From Annona cherimola (lineage: Eukaryota > Streptophyta > Magnoliopsida > Magnoliales > Annonaceae), in contig CM059973.1 in assembly GCA_030490835.1 (NCBI GenBank), positions 55,928,008-55,992,007 of the forward strand: a DNA stretch of 64,000 bases, read 5' to 3'. A model generated the notes under the pieces. The model was not told the DNA's origin, searched no databases, and worked only from the letters and a program-made list of their open reading frames with translations. Of the stretch, positions 1 to 12,752 are shown in pieces. The translations under genes were made by a program, and so were the position numbers. Numbering within the stretch: position 1 is the stretch's first letter; each line of letters starts with the position of its first letter.

Positions 1-618
1 CAAATGAACCCTCAACAGCAGCTACCTTGTCCCATTACTCATTTTCTCTTCCACAAATCTCAACTCCCCTAACCACCCACTTTTTGGTGATTGACTAACA
101 AAGGGAGAGAAGTTTGGATCTTTAGGTTTAGGGATAGTTTGTTTTAGCTTTTTGGGTAGGCTATATCTAGGGGAAAATGTAAATGTTTTGTGGACCAAAT
201 GACATTTTGGTTAATTGGATGTTATGTTTGGCATGAATATTGTGAATGAAATGATATCATGGTTAAATGAATGATATGTTTTGAATGATCTTGCTAAAAG
301 ACTTGAAAATGATATAAATGCTTTGAAAAGGGACAAATGAATGCAATGATAAAGATGACCTAGTTTGAATACCATGTTAAATGGAATAATAAAAATGAGC
401 TATTGACGTGGATAATGTACATTGCAAAGAATGACATGATTTCACAAGTTATAGCAATCAATTTTTTAAAAGAAAAGTTCATCTCAAATCAGTTTTGTCA
501 ATCATAAAACACAGGGAGATTGTTGTAAAAATGAATAGCAAATTAAGCACAATTCATGTTTTGATGATTAGTAATTCAATTTGAGAAATTCTAAGATACC
601 AACATGTGTGTGAGATTG
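1..618 (+). mobile_element. Remnant of a Sirevirus-like element: 3' internal end plus first ~100 bp of LTR
   Basis: The stretch resembles the end of the younger Sirevirus at about 47460-47900. It has the same order of features: AT-rich spacer, a degraded polypurine tract (AGGGAGAT at 513-520), then a TGTTG LTR start at 521 and the motif TTTGATGATTA. The LTR copy is cut at about 618, where the chromovirus LTR begins. No open gene remains. This is inferred from shared motifs and order, not from a computed alignment. Confidence 0.55.
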
Positions 619-3600
619 TGACGCCCCAAACCAAGCTTCACAACATGAGCCTTACTCAAGAACCGTTATTGATTGGTAAACGTGATCAGGATTGTTGCCC
701 TGTCACATGGGGAGTTTTTTTTATAATTATCTATTTATAATTTACTCCATAGGGGTTAATCTCATCATTCATATTCAATTTTTTCATCAATTAGCCTATC
801 TAGGCCATCATCAAATCCTAATGTATCCGTTATAGATATCATAAATTCTATGGCATTCATATCATAACATAATATACATTCATCATTCGTCCATAAAATT
901 CTTTCATCAATCCAACATGCACCACTGTGTAAGACAAGTAATTGTAACAAGTAGCAATCGCATAATTCATAATACATTTTTACACACTTGGGAAACACAC
1001 ACAGGACTCCATAGAGTCATCATCCATCATTTAACTTGTGCTCCTCCTTCGTATCCTTCCTTACACCTATCTTAGGGTTTGGAAAACAAATTGTGAGTAA
1101 AACTCAGTAAGCAAGCTACATAGTTTTCAGGCAATTCATTTTGGAGGCAAAGTTTGCATTTAAATAGCATTTTGAAAATCAACATCATACCCAATCTTGG
1201 GTATATCACGAAAAATATGACACATCATACCCATCACGGGTACTTCATGAAAATGCAATGCATTATTATCATCATAAAACGTGAACATCATGAGATGGTA
1301 CGCTAGCTAGATGATAATCCGTCTTCCTTCTTCCATCTCAGGGAGGGCGCCATCGGTCTTTGGCCTATCATAGTGACTTGGTTACACTAAAGGGGGACAA
1401 TCGGTCTGCTTACACCTTTAAAGTGGACCTAGTACCTTGTGCACCAAGAATTTAGTCATAAACTTGATCATGAACATGCTAGCATGACTTTCATGTATAG
1501 ACATTTGAACCATAGTTGCTCAACAACATTTAATAAATCATTGTACAAACCATTTGCCAAAGTTAAAATAATATTTTAACCAATATGTTGGGATGGTCAT
1601 CCTTAAATAATTCCCAAAATCAATTAAACATTCATTTGCAAGATAATTCAAAGCATTTGAATAGAATTTTGCGACATTTGTCATAATTTTGAGAAAGCAA
1701 GTTTTTAAAAAATTGCTTGCTTACCTGAATTACGTCAACTTTCCTCGTCGACTTTCTCTTTGCCTTTGCCTATACACATAAGAATGACACCACATTCATA
1801 TACAAAATCTCATATGCTTGCAAATAATTTAGTTTTCCAACCCACATGATTTCCATTAACTTATATAATCCACTTGTATTTCCAGTTGGGTGTCCATACA
1901 TAACAATATAGCTTGTGCACCATATCATCCATTCATTCTTTTCATTTTTAGTACCCTTATTTAGGGTAAACTTTAAAACATACTATAATATTTTATTTAC
2001 TCAATATATAGAAATTCATTACCTCCCATTCATCTATTTTTCACATTTCTCACATTGGTGCTCACTTTAGGCACATACTTATGAGTTTAAGTTTTACATA
2101 TTAATCCCAAATTTTGAGATTTCAAAATATTATCAAAACAGCACCTTACTTTCACATTTTATCACATTTCCTTCCATTTTTTCATTTTAGCAAATCATAT
2201 TTAGTCATTTATCATCTTTCTCATCGATACCCTTTATGTGCACCCTCTTAGTTACACATACATTATGTGTTATTCAATTTTATTCAAAACAACAACTTGC
2301 CCTCCATTTTGGCTTAATTAAAACACTTAATTAGCACAAAATTTAGGGTATTTTCATAAGATTATAATCCCTTAATCACATGGTTCCAAAACAGCAACTT
2401 TTTTATTATTCTTTCCCACGTTCAACGTTTATATTGACATATGTTCAATAACAGATTTTTACATCTTTAATTCCAGCCCTTAAACAACCCTTTTTTGTTC
2501 CATATTTAGGATAATTCAAAGTCCATAAATTAAGTTGCCCAAAACAGCAACTTTTCATCCATTCTTGGCCACCCTTGGACATCCACATCTCATGTCCCAA
2601 CAAAACAGATTTTTGATTTTATTTCCAGCCCTATGATGGACATCCCTTCTACTCTAAATTTAGGGTATTTTACCCTTTAAATCATCCATATATTACTTGA
2701 TTAAATTCATGCACAATATCCATCTCAAAAGAGTAGAATCTTGACCATATTGTCAATTCTAGGTTTTACCTTCCTAAGGTTCTTAAATCATGCTCAATTC
2801 AACATATATTAATCATAGAAATATTTATCATAATCCAAACATATGACATGCTTAAAACAGCAACATTAGATGGGAATTGACAAAAATTCCAGCTTGGTGC
2901 ACTTAGTGTAAACAACCCTAGATTCATACATAACTTCCTTGAATGCTTGAATTGAATCTCCTAATTCATTTAGCATTCAATAACCCTATCAAGAGCTTCA
3001 TAAATTATCATTTAGTGTTCATAATGATTCAATTTTATGAATCATTCATTGAGCTAAAACTTGAAAGTTAACAAACCAAAACTTGGTTTAATACTTACTT
3101 GGAATTTTTCAGTTTGCTTTCACCTTGCCTAACTTGTTTCTCCCTTTCTTCCTTCTTCTTTTCCTCCTCTTTTTCTTCTCTTTTTTCCTTCCTTTCTCCC
3201 TTTCTTGGGAACGTCCCTTGCAGGCCCCCTTTTTTTTTTCTTTTCTCTCAAAACTGTCCACTTGAATGTCCAAACAATCCCCCCTTCATTCCATTTTTGT
3301 ACGCTACTTTTACCTTCTAATTTCCACCTTATTTTTGAGGTTTATAAATTCAATATTTATCCCATTGAGTTTTCATCATTATCTCATGTAGTTTTCCATT
3401 TTTATAGATTTTTAAAAACAAAAAATCTGCTCACCTTCAAGTGTTGAACGCCCCTCCTATTGTAGCCTCCTTTTCGATTTTTGTGGCTACAAAATCTGCC
3501 CAATTTACATGCATTGAACATCCCTGCTCATTCAGCCCCCTTTCATGCAATTTTTGCATTTTAAAAATTCATCTGAAAGCTCTTCGTAATCTCACTAACA

Positions 3601-3800
3601 AGTAGCAACTCAACAGCAATCGTTGTCTTTCTCTCCATCTCTAAATTTCTCCGTTCTCAGCATCCATTATGACTTGGCTTAAAAATCCATAATCCAGTGG
3701 GCATTTTTCGATTCATGGCATATTATTTAGCAAAAGGGTTATTTCGTTGCTACCATGTTACCTTGCTCGACCAGATATTGCAATCATGGATTCCGACATG
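619..3800 (-). repeat. LTR of a decayed Tekay/Del-like chromovirus
   Basis: Starting from TGACGCCCC at 619, this region is the reverse complement of the LTR that frames the nested stack (32273-58784). Shared landmarks in the same order are the GACGCCCC end, TTATTGATTGGTAAA, a segment ending in GTGAGT near 1096, the region at 1310-1440 (compare 36510-36660), AATTGCTTGCTTACCTGA near 1712 (compare 35205), and the pyrimidine-rich region at 3100-3250 (compare 33600-33800). With pol lying to the right on the minus strand, this is the element's 3' LTR. The inner boundary near 3800 is uncertain and no polypurine tract is recognisable. ORFs at 3099-3447 are pyrimidine-rich low-complexity sequence, not genes. 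Confidence 0.6.
1187..1297. repeat. Cluster of four small hairpins in the chromovirus LTR
   Basis: Four short inverted repeats follow each other: ATACCCAA/TTGGGTAT (1187-1204, loop TC), TACCC/GGGTA (1228-1242), AATGC/GCATT (1252-1264) and CATC/GATG (1286-1297). They occupy the position that corresponds to the longer hairpin array at 36328-38736 in the other LTR copy, but their arm sequences are different. The pairing, not the sequence, is what the two copies share. Confidence 0.5.
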
Positions 3801-4018
3801 GCGAAAATGATAAATCATATAGGAAAAATAAAAAAAATTTGTTCATATAGATACTTGAACTCATAAGCATGTAGGAACTAAGCAACTTTCTTACCATGTT
3901 GTTAAATAGCTTTTTAAGATATTATCCAATCATAATTTTTTACGCTCACTTTGGCACGATGAAATTTTCAGTGGTCAAAAAATCAACGTAAAAAGTAAGC
4001 CTCCACCATGTAAAAATA

Positions 4019-4097
4019 CACTTTTAAAAAGTGTATAATACATTAGGTACACTTTTAAAAAGTGTATAATACATTAGGTACACTTTTTAAAAAGTTT
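4019..4097. repeat. 31-bp tandem repeat, about 2.5 copies
   Basis: Two perfect 31-bp units (4019-4049 and 4050-4080) and a partial third unit are seen. Each begins with the near-palindrome CACTTTTAAAAAGTG. It lies between the chromovirus LTR and its integrase end and has no recognisable function. Confidence 0.8.
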
Positions 4098-4139
4098 GTC
4101 CTCAAAATTTATTTGATCTAATGTGTGGTCTAAAATAAA

Positions 4140-7100
4140 GTCAAGTTCAATCTTATCATCTCCTCTTCAAGTTCTCGCGTGGCTTTATTCTCACTACGGT
4201 GACTTCATTAAACTAGAATTTTTCTAGTACATCTATTTCTCAGTTGTTTGTCTTGGTGATCTAGTAATTTTATTAGCACCTTAGGATGATTCAAGTTTCC
4301 CTCTACCTAGCATTGCTCTACATGCAAAATATGTGGCAGATCCACCACATATTTTCATAGTTTTGATACATGAAAGACATTATGGACATTGAAAATTGGT
4401 GGTGGCAATGCCTAATGATATGCTACTTAACCAATAACTTCTAAAATTTTAAAGGGGCCAACATATCAAGGGCTTAATTTTCCTTTAATGCCAAAACTCA
4501 CAACTCTTCTTGTTGGGAAGTTCTTTAAGAAAACATGGTTACCAACTGCAAACTGCAAGTCTCTTCTTTTATCATCTATATATTTCTTCTATCGATTTTG
4601 GGTTATTAATAATTTTTTTGCTTGTCTTTTCCTCTTTTGTAGCTTGCTCGATAGAGTCCTAGTTTTCAAGTTCTCATTTATTCCTGGTAAACTGAAGTGT
4701 AACATCTCTTTCAATATAATGCTTTAAACAACATCATTCCAGTACTTGCTTGACAACTATTGTTATAAGCAAATTTGGCCATAGTTAAATGGTTTTCTAA
4801 AGAATCTCCGAAGTTTAATGCATAGGAGAGTGACAAATTTTTTTATGATTTGGATTGTTCTTGGCCATCTATCTGAGGATGATACTTCGTCTTTAGGCAT
4901 AACTCTATGCCCATTACGGCTTGCACTTTTTGCTAAAAGTTATAAATGAATTAACGATCTCTATTCAATACATTGGAGGTTGGCACTCATTGTAACCTGG
5001 CTATCTCTTTCAAGTATAATTTTACCATTTGATCCATTCTATCCAGTAGGAAATAAGCAAATTTTGTGAGTCAATCTATTATTACCCAAATTGCATTGCA
5101 CTGACTCAGTATTCTTGGTAGAGCTATTACAAAATCCATTGTAATATGCTTCAATTTCGACTTTGGGATATGTAAAGGTTGAAACAATCCAGCTTGCTTC
5201 TAGTGCTCAGCTCTCACTTGCTGGCACACAAACCATTAAGCCAAAAATTTAGCCACTTCTACTCTCATCCTTTTCACCAATAACCTTATTGAAGGTCTTT
5301 ATGCATCTTAGTGCTACCTAGATGTATAGAGAACCTCATCTAATGGGCTTCCACTAATAGTTATTGTCGTAACTTTTTAACTCTTGGGACTACATTTTTC
5401 TCAAGAATCGTAAGGTTCCTTTTGTGTCTAGTTAAAATTGAGATATCTCTCCTTTCTTTAATTTCTCTAAAACTCTTCACAAAGTCTATCTTTCTTTTAT
5501 GCTTATTTTATCCTATCAATCAATATTGATTGAACTTGTAAGGCATGGAGATGACAGGCTTGCAATGGGCTTACCACTTCTAGCCTCAAGTTCTCAAATT
5601 TCTTGATTAGCCTTCTTGTCTAGTAATTAAGGTTGCATTTACACATGTCTTGCGTCTTAACGCATCTTATTGGCCTTACTTCAGTGGTATTAAATTGAGA
5701 TGTCATAGTCTTTTATTAATTCTAGCTACCTTAGCTGTCAAAGGTTTATTTCTTTCTAAGTAAGTATATATTTTAAACTTTTATGATCTATGAAGATCTT
5801 TATTTTCTCTCCATACAAATAAAATTGTCACATCTTAAGGGCAATAACTATAATAGCTAATTCTAGATAATGGGTTTGATAATTCTGTTCGTACAGTTTT
5901 AGTTGTCTAGAAGCATAAGTTGTAACTTTGCCTTATTACATGTAAAGACAACCCAAATATTTTCAAGATGCATCACTATCGACTACATAAACTTCTCTAC
6001 TAATTGGTAAAGCCAATATAGGTGTAGTGACAAGATGATTTTTCAATTTTTGGAAACTTGTCTAACACTTATCTATCCATATGAACTAAGCCTTTTTCTA
6101 TATGAGTTTATTTGAAGGCATTGCAATAGAAGAGAATTTTTCTGCAAATCACATATGGTATCTAGCCAAGCCTAAGAACCTACATACTTTGGTTATAGTA
6201 GTTAGTCTTTCCCATTTGACCACTGGTTCCATTTTTTACAGAACTATTAAAACTCCTCCTCCACTTATTATGTATCCTAAAAAAGCTATATGGTCAAGCT
6301 AAAATTCATAATTCTTTAGCCTGAAATATAGCTTATATCTTTCAGGATCTATAATACCTCTTTGAGTTGCAGCTTACATTCTCTATCATTTTTAAAGTAT
6401 ACCAAAGCGTCACTAATAAAGACTACCATGTGTTTATTTATGTATTAATGAAACATCCTATTAATTAAATTTTTGAACATTATGAGTGCATTTTTCAATC
6501 CAAAGAGTATCACAAAATTCATAATGGACATACTGAGTCTTAAAGGTTGTCTTTGGTTTGTCTTCTTCTCAAACTTTTATTGATGATACACAGTGTAAAT
6601 CTATCTTCGATAAAAATGGGTGATCTTTGTAACTGATTAATAGATCATCTATGTGGGGTAAAGGATATTTTTTTCTATTGTCATCTTATTTTACTCTTTA
6701 TAGTCAACACATAGCCTCACGCTACATCTTTCTTTCTTACAAAAAGAATAGGGGCTTCCCAAGATTACGTGCTTGGGCACATAAATTCCAATCTAGTAAC
6801 TCTTGTGACTACACTTTTAATTCCTCTAATTCTACTAAAGTCATCCAATATGGAGCTTTAAAGATGAGACTCATTCCTAGAACTAGGTTCATTACAAAGT
6901 CAATTCCTCTATTGGGTAGTAACCATGGAAATTCTTTAGGAAAAATTTCAGAAAATTCACACAACAGTAGTATATCTTCTAACTTTGTCTCTTTTGACTC
7001 CATTGATATTGCAAAAATTAAAAGTCCTAGCAATCCTTATTGAATCATTCTAATTGATCGAATTGTAGTTACTAAATGGGGTATTTTTATATGATTGCTC

Positions 7101-7790
7101 TTGAATACTATTTCTTTCTGATGAGGGATTTTGATCATAATATACTCATTCTATAGTTTTATTTCACTAACCAACCTTTTCAAATAATCTACAACTAAGA
7201 TGACATTTAGATCTTTCATAGGCATTAAAATTAAATATATGGGTAAGACTATGTCTTCTATCACTACTTGATTGGATCAACACACTCTGCTTATCAGCAT
7301 ACTCCCCCTGTGGGTGATACTATTTCTAATTCATAATATAAGGGGTTGTGATCCAAGTCATTCTCATGCATAAAATTGGATGATATAAAAGACTTAGTAG
7401 CACCCATGTCAAATAAATTATGCACATAAACATTAAAAACAAGAGTGATACCCATAATGATACTTTCTAAGAATTGATCTTGAATTGGGTGAAGTGCATG
7501 TACTTGTACTTGGGCCTTTAATTTTGTTGTGGACCACCTTATGGTTGCTATGCTGTTGACCTGCTAGGTGGTCGGGTTTAAGGGTAGTTCTGCTGCACAA
7601 TACCTATGTGGGGATGGTGCTTTGTAACTTGTCCAAACTCACTACATTTGCAGCACCCAATTATGCTCGTGCAATCCCATGATGAGTGGAATCTATTGTA
7701 ATTTTCATACTTTTTAATCCTTAGTGGAGCAAGTTTCTCAACTAGCATTGATAAACACTTTTGGTCAGGCACAAACTTGAGACCTATCAG
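4140..7790 (-). pseudogene. Decayed chromovirus (Ty3/gypsy, Tekay/Del-like) gag-pol
   Basis: Read on the minus strand with many stops and frame changes, the region shows the gypsy order from right to left. A degraded gag zinc knuckle lies near 7640 (CSEFGQ..KHH). The aspartic protease has FDMGATKSFIS near 7390. RT begins at 6809-7033 (SEIFPKEFPWLLP, KAPYWM) and continues with FGLKNA..MFKNLINRMF near 6460-6510. The catalytic box near 6410 reads FISD where the family has F/Y-x-DD. The integrase C-terminus with a GPF motif is near 4440, followed by remains of a chromodomain (ELEEEM) near 4150. The chromodomain and the surrounding motifs point to the Tekay/Del clade. The element is dead. Gag is cut at about 7790, where a different, copia-type sequence starts, so no 5' LTR is present. 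Confidence 0.75.
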
Positions 7791-8871
7791 CTAATTCCCA
7801 TGTTTCTTTAAGGATGGTTCTCCTCCTTCCATTATATCTCTAGACCAATCCATCTATTTTATTTGTAATATTGAGAACACATTTGTTCCCGATCACTTTA
7901 CATCTAGATGGACGATTAACTAAGTCCAAGACTTGATTAGTCCTTATAAACTACAACTCTTTTCCATTACTTTTTTCATTTTTCCTTAGCCGATCTTAAG
8001 AGAGCCTCATGAACTATCTTAGGGTCCTCATCATCTCTAAAGATAACCATTATGAAGGTTCTCTTAGATTCCTATCATATTAAGATAGAACTATAAAAGT
8101 TTTTCCCTCAATCGCAAAATGACAATGTGAGACACTTTTATGGCTACTCTTCTAAGATTGATGCTCTTCAAGTTATCAATATCACTTAGGTTAAGATGTT
8201 GAGACAAGTGTTTCATTTCCTTAACTGGTTTATTTCGAGCACCACTACCTTCAAGTTTTGTCTCATAGAGAGAAGCACTTTCATCGACCCCCACCTCCCC
8301 TTGAAAAGTTATTATCTAAGAATGTGGATATTATAATCAATCTTAATCACACTTTCATCCTCATGTTCACCTATAAGCACATACATTTAGAGTGTTCTAG
8401 GTATCTAACAAATATATATATCCTTTTTTTTCAATTCCAATTTAGCATATTCATGAGAGGAATCGTGAATGAACGCCATTGACACCCATGTCATAATTTG
8501 CTCGAATTAGGCTTTCGACTTGCTCGTTATTCATAGGGAGAGGTAGCGATTGATTTATAGGGTGCTAGATTAATTTTATAAGTATTAGTGATCAATGCAT
8601 CTCCCTAATAGGATATTACAAGATTAATCTAAGCCATCAGATACCTAATCATATCCAATATAGTTTGATTTCTTCTCTATGAAATATCATTTTGTTGTGG
8701 ACTCTCAAAAATAATCAGTTACCTAACGATGCCTTTTTATCACACAAGATTATAAATTGATCAGAAAAATATTCATATCCATTGTCATTTTTTTAATATT
8801 TTAATTTTTTGATCTAATTTGTTCTTCATACTCTATAAAAGCTCCTTGATCATTAGTTATGTGGTCCATTA

Positions 8872-10094
8872 CGTTGATTCTATGCTTACTTTTTGAAAGA
8901 TTAATTTGATTTTGATGATTAACAAAGAAATGAAATATCATTAAAAAGAATCTAATAAATTTATGTAAGTGTGCTAAGATATTTTATCTCCAATTATATG
9001 TATGAAAATGAAAATGTAAAAACTTTAAGTTTTAAGAGCTTAGGTCCATATGTAGAAAGTTCAGTAAAGTGAAATCTCAACCCAAGTCGACTTCACCAGT
9101 GTCTTCAATGAAGTCTCAGCCCAAGTCAACTTCACCTGCAACTTCAATGAAGTCTCAACCCAAGTCAATTTCACCGGCGACTTCGAAGGCAAAGAAGTTG
9201 ACAGCAAGTTCTAGCCAAAGCAAAGTTGCAACCCAAGTCGACTTTACTCATCCTAAGTCAACTTCATTCATCCCATGTCGACTCCACATGCGACTTCAAG
9301 TTATAACAGTCAAAAATTCAAATTTTGGAGCATTAAATGCATGTCAATCACTACTCCAACGTCTAAATCTTCTTCTCCTCTATAAATATCATTGAAGTAT
9401 GAACGTGAAGAAAAGTTGAAAACTCACAATGAGCTTACACCTTCCATTATTCAAATATGTGGAAATCATTTGAACAGCTATAGAAGCTACAAGTGTTGCT
9501 ATTTCAAGAGAGCTTATAAGATCATTTTCTTCATATAACAAATAGCTTCCAAAGTAGATTGATTACACGTTATAAAGTGTAAATTTTCTTTTATCTAGTT
9601 TATTTTGGGTTGTTGCCTTGGATCAGTGTTGAAGACGAATTCAAGAAGAAGCAAAATAGGGGTTGGTTTGAGTTTATCTCACTAACAAGTTTTGCTTGAT
9701 TGATTTGAGTTTGTCTCACCAACAGATTAGACTTGGTTGGTTGGAACTGATCTCACAAACAAGTGATATTGTATATGCCCCCTACAACTAGAATCTAGAA
9801 GAGAGTGGGTGCTCTAAATTGTATTGGATATACAATAGTGGAACCAATACACAAGGGGTATGTGCTTGGAAGAGTGGAGTAGAAAAGGTTGCCCGAACCA
9901 CTATATATTATTGTCTCTTGTGTGGTTTGATTACTTGCATTTTATATTCTATTTGCACCCTCTCATTCTGTCTCTTAGCACCTTTCATCAAGGGGATTAA
10001 ACTTACAAGGGGTTAAGTTTTAATTTGTCAAAAAATTTTCAAGAACCCAATTCACCCTTCCTTTCTTAGGTTTTGTCATAAATTTGGACCAACA
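8872..10094 (+). repeat. Sirevirus-like solo LTR inserted in the copia relic
   Basis: The last 250 bp (GGAAGAGTGGAGTAG, CCCGAACCACTATA, AAGGGGATTAA, ending GGACCAACA) match the end of the intact Sirevirus LTR at 58020-58238. The start aligns through TTTTGATGATTAACAA. It is flanked by CATTA (8867-8871) and CATTG (10095-10099), a one-base-decayed 5-bp target duplication. If the LTR is skipped, the protease motif of the host copia continues in frame across the site. GTCGAC/GTCAAC dyad repeats lie at 9080-9295, upstream of a TATAAAT at 9381, as in the intact element. The LTR is clearly older: the terminal TG has become CG. Confidence 0.75.
9381..9387 (+). promoter_or_regulatory. Probable TATA box of the solo LTR
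   Basis: TATAAAT follows CTTCTCCTC and sits downstream of the dyad repeats, at the same relative place as TATAAAA in the intact Sirevirus LTR (39694). Confidence 0.5.
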
Positions 10095-10983
10095 CATTGC
10101 TCCTAAGTCTATAATCCATAAAGGATGATATTCTGTTATCATTACCGAATTGACTACATAAATAAAAATAGGAGCAAGAGTAACATTAGACAATACCTTC
10201 TTGGATTTAGGATAGTCATGAGCAAAATGACGCAACTTGTTATAATTATAGCATTTAACCTTAGTTATGTCATTCATTCCTCTACACTTGCCTAGTTTAC
10301 ATGGGACATTCTTAGCCTCATTTTGCTCTTTTTTCCTTTTTGAATAATTTTTACTTCCTCTTATGTTTGAAACCTGAAGTTTTCTGTGAACTAGAATTAA
10401 CCATGTGTACTTGTCCATAAGATTTTGCAACCTCTAGGCTCTCATCTTCCAATTCCAAGTGATGAAAAATTTCCTCAAAAATTTTGATATTTTCTTTATA
10501 TATCATGTTGACTTTCATGTATTCTCAATTGTTGGTGAGTGAGCTGATCACAACATGTATTTGTTGTTCATGTTCAACTAACTTTAACTTTCTAATCATG
10601 TTTGACATCTCCCTAAAATACTACCTCGTGGTGTTATTTCGGCACTTTTTATAGGTATCAAATTTGATGGTGAGCCTCCTCACCTTTATAGCAAATGTAC
10701 CACCAAATCTATTCTTGAGAGCTACTCACATATTCTGGGCAATAACATGCACCTAAACTCACATAGGAATTTATCTTACATGGTGCTCAACAATGTAATG
10801 CCAGCAATGTTATTCTTCTATTTCAGGCTACATGAGCCTTGTGATCTCGTTTACGTTAAGTAGAGTCGACATTTTTAGTACTTGTTCGTCCAAGACCTAC
10901 TGGATTTAAGTGCCAGATGTCATAATTCTTGTCATTCAATTACTCTCCTTTATTTAGGTCAATGAAACTAGCTTTTGACGCCA

Positions 10984-12502
10984 TGTTGGTGATGAATTAA
11001 CTACAAGGCACACAACCACTTTGTCGCAAAAGACTAAACAAGTCAAGGATAATATAATATAATGAATAAATTCAGAAGTTTGCTATATTCTCAGTCATCA
11101 TTTATATCATAAATATTGAATCATCATTAACTTAGTTTGAATATGTAAAATTTTAATTCCAAGTAAGAAATTCTTTGAACCCTATCAATTTAAAAACTAA
11201 TAGTGACAAGTGAGGATTCTCTTAAATCCTACCAACATGAGAACGCTCACTCAAAATATAAATCATATAAAAACTATTTGAAAATAATTTAATAATGATA
11301 ATCAAATTCGTTATGGTGCAATTGAATCCAATAGTATTTCTTTGGTCAGCCTGGTAACCAATGTGGAGCGTGGAAGGCTCTCCCTACTTTTGCAATGACC
11401 TAATTAAATAACCACAAATCCACTTCAAGGCATCTTTCTTATATACCAATCTTCGATCATACCACAAGACATAGTTGCACCATGAGCGAATCTAATAAAA
11501 AAATTCAATCATCAAATAACACTACATAATTCATATATCTAATATAATTACACATGTTTTGTTCTTAATTAACTATATATCTAATTCGTGAGATAAACAT
11601 GATCCAAACATGATATAAAACATCTATGTTAAATAAATCATCAATTTTAAATTCCAAATAAAAAATTTAATTATAACATTATGTTCAAAATGTTGAATTA
11701 GAAGGAATCGACTACTTAATATTTGGTTTAAAATGAGAAAAAAGATTAAAAGTAGAATGGAGGGTTGAGGTCTCGCCTTGTCAACACCATGTAGTGGCCT
11801 CCACTGATAACTCAAGCTGCTGCTAATAAGGAGTTGCTTGTGGGCCTTGACAGGACTTGGCCTGCATAGGCCTATTGCTAGAGCTGGGCCCTACTTAGGC
11901 CTCTTCTCTTGGTGCTTGACTATGTACTGAGCTCAACCTAGCTATTACTTCTCACTGGAATGTCATTGTCTTTGCTATCAATTGTCGGCCATCACTGACG
12001 GCATCATTTTTAGTCTTTTGGGCTCCTCTGGCCCTAACCCAGTTATAACGGCTCACAGGGGCTAGTGTCGGGCCTTGTTGTCTAAAATGCATAAGGCCTA
12101 AGCCTAGTTTCAAGAGGGGAAGGACTAGTGGTGTTTTACAATTTGATTTGGGTGTAGCTATTCTACATATTCAGTGTCGACTACGGAGTTTTCTGCACAA
12201 AATTTCACCTCTAATGAAGCCTACATAAATTCTAGTATACAACAGTGATGGTTACTTCTAAGTGAGTCTCATTTAAATTAATTTTAAATTTTAAACCTAA
12301 TTAATAAAATTTGAATGATCCAAGGCATCTAAAAATCAGTAATCACGCTAATAATATTATAGGGCAGTGATTTGCTTAATTAATTATCAATGCAATAGTA
12401 ATAAAAAGGTATTTACACATGATTATTGATTGTTTCATGTTACAAACTTGTAGATAGCTATGATGTGCCTTAGTTTACTACCATAAATAGGTTCTACATG
12501 AT
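10984..12502. other. Unassigned AT-rich sequence, probably the copia leader and older insertions
   Basis: No gene is seen. A minus-strand TATATAAG near 11440 could be an LTR promoter of the copia relic, since gag lies just downstream on that strand. The 11760-12140 part is more GC-rich and is not recognised. Confidence 0.4.
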
Positions 12503-12752
12503 TATGATGCATTAAAAATAAGTCATAATGAGAATATATCATAGAAGCATGTGAATTATTATTCTGTCGAAACATAAAATCAAATCTTCATAATTAGAGA
12601 CGATCTATCAAAAATTCAATATACATGATGTATGATGCACTAAAAATAAATCATAATGAGACTATATCATAGAAGCATGTGAATTTTTTTATTGATTCAA
12701 AACATAAAAACAAATCTTCATAACTAGAGGTGATTTGTTAAAAATTCAATAT
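12503..12752. repeat. 128-bp tandem duplication, diverged
   Basis: Two units (about 12503-12630 and 12631-12752) share TATGATGCA, AAAAATAA, TCATAATGAGA, ATATCATAGAAGCATGTG and the tail AAAAATTCAATAT. The second unit ends exactly where the solo LTR at 12753 inserted. Confidence 0.7.

Larger units (their letters stand above)
7800..10983 (-). pseudogene. Decayed Ty1/copia gag-pol fragment, split by a solo LTR
   Basis: On the minus strand, gag starts at MASKASF (10983). A CCHC-like knuckle follows near 10255 (CYNYNKLRHFAHDYP, two of four ligands altered), then a WIIDLGA protease motif near 10105. A solo LTR interrupts the coding sequence at 8872-10094. Beyond it come the integrase catalytic DNG-x-EYFS motif near 8780, SPQQND and the QTILDM region near 8690, the integrase C-terminus (RYLEHSK near 8400), and the start of RT (EDPKIVHEAL near 8020; a KVIGNK-type motif near 7885). 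The GAG-preIN region and the first part of integrase are missing, so an internal deletion preceded the LTR insertion. The fragment ends near 7800 against chromovirus gag. Many stops and frameshifts show it is non-functional. Confidence 0.7.

Noticed and set aside
3099..3447. Phe/Ser-rich ORFs in the chromovirus LTR
   Set aside because: Pyrimidine-rich LTR sequence; the matching region at 33600-33800 reads as unrelated frames.
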